The translations under genes and the position numbers were made by a program. This document shows, one piece after another, positions 5,872-6,107 of a DNA stretch of 6,107 bases. This stretch comes from Actinomycetota bacterium (lineage in GTDB: Bacteria; Actinomycetota; Actinomycetes; Nanopelagicales; Nanopelagicaceae): positions 1 to 6,107 of the forward strand of contig JABMMO010000171.1 in NCBI GenBank assembly GCA_013205455.1, written 5' to 3'. How positions within the stretch are numbered: position 1 is the first letter of the stretch; every line of letters begins with the position of its first letter. The notes beneath the pieces were generated by a model that was given only the letters and a program-made list of their open reading frames with translations, did no database searches and was not told where the DNA came from.

Positions 5872-5960
5872 AATCATTGGTTTTAAGTCTCTGATAAAAA
5901 TCAATCAAATGCGACCACCTTTTATTAATCTTTACTCGAAAACGGGCGTTTTTTAATTCG

Positions 5961-6107
5961 TTAGTCGCGCTTAAGCACTGAATCAAATAGCAATCGCAAT
6001 TCCGCAACGACACTGCTCGGCGCACTTCTTGGATGCCCCGCATTAAAGGGCGGTTTTGGGTCGTACTCCATATCTAATTGCATCTTCTCGGCAAAAGCTC
6101 TGCCAAA
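5961..6107 (-). CDS. C-terminal end of a probable DJ-1/PfpI-family protein (isonitrile hydratase-like), cut by window edge
   Basis: The minus-strand frame entering at 6107 codes for 48 residues (FGRAFAEKMQLDMEYDPKPP...SVLKRD) and ends in TAA at 5963-5961. The segment AEKMQLDMEYDPKPPFNAGHP (6-26) resembles the C-terminal tail of cyclohexyl-isocyanide hydratase-like DJ-1/PfpI proteins, where an A-x-x-hydrophobic-Q-L-x-x-E-Y-x-P-x-PPF-N/D-x-G-S/H-P pattern is usual. The catalytic Cys and nucleophile elbow lie outside the window, so activity cannot be judged. It is followed by 116 bases before the next minus-strand gene, which has its own promoter; co-transcription is not required. The call rests on a short tail and is moderately firm. 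Confidence 0.65.
   Translation of the reverse strand, partial: FGRAFAEKMQLDMEYDPKPPFNAGHPRSAPSSVVAELRLLFDSVLKRD

Noticed and set aside
5939..5952. Small inverted repeat AAAACG-GG-CGTTTT after the DJ-1/PfpI-like stop, a possible terminator.
   Set aside because: The loop is only two bases, the stem is mostly A-T, and no separate U run follows on the minus strand. It is too weak to call.
5852..6043. 63-codon minus-strand open frame between the proline racemase-family gene and the right edge.
   Set aside because: It runs through the C-terminal DJ-1/PfpI-like coding sequence in a different frame and its translation shows no family pattern. The frame entering at 6107 has clear motif content instead.

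Overview
The window reads as compact chromosomal DNA from a small-genome, AT-leaning bacterium. The best guess is a freshwater actinobacterium of the acI/Nanopelagicales kind. This is inferred from the mix of low GC, very tight packing with ATGA and TAATG overlaps, two genes that look leaderless, and protein styles common in Actinobacteria (stand-alone class I and class II glutamine amidotransferases, a YqjM-like flavin oxidoreductase). No rRNA, tRNA, CRISPR array or insertion sequence was seen.

Layout. Positions 1-2992 hold a minus-strand run of four genes, read right to left. They are a YqjM-like Old Yellow Enzyme (2992-1928), a class I glutamine amidotransferase (1931-1206), a class II glutamine amidotransferase (1147-401) and a GNAT-like acetyltransferase cut by the left edge (404-1). 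Two of the three junctions are 4-base ATGA overlaps and the third is a 58-base gap. A clean TATAAT box lies six bases before the ATG of the first gene. The 98-base gap at 2993-3090 separates this run from a divergent plus-strand gene (3091-4266) for a six-helix FUSC/aromatic-acid-exporter-like membrane protein.

The membrane-protein gene ends two bases from a minus-strand type II toxin-antitoxin pair: ParD-like antitoxin 4744-4535 and RelE/ParE-like toxin 4535-4269, with stop and start sharing one base. Behind the antitoxin gene lies a compact repeat-rich segment (4767-4816) that is probably the autoregulatory operator. Next is a proline racemase-family gene (5844-4819) in which both catalytic cysteine positions are replaced (Ser88 and Thr254). 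It has its own TATGAT box six bases before the ATG and a perfect 17-base palindrome directly against that box. The right edge (6107-5961) holds the C-terminal 48 residues of a probable DJ-1/PfpI-family protein.

How they fit together. The four-gene run probably acts as one transcription unit, but no known pathway joining an ene-reductase, two amidotransferases and an acetyltransferase is recognised. The proline racemase-like gene appears to be separately controlled by a repressor that is not in the window. Nothing here is clearly a new defence or mobile system. The most interesting points are the Ser/Thr active site with its palindromic operator, and the unexplained amidotransferase operon.
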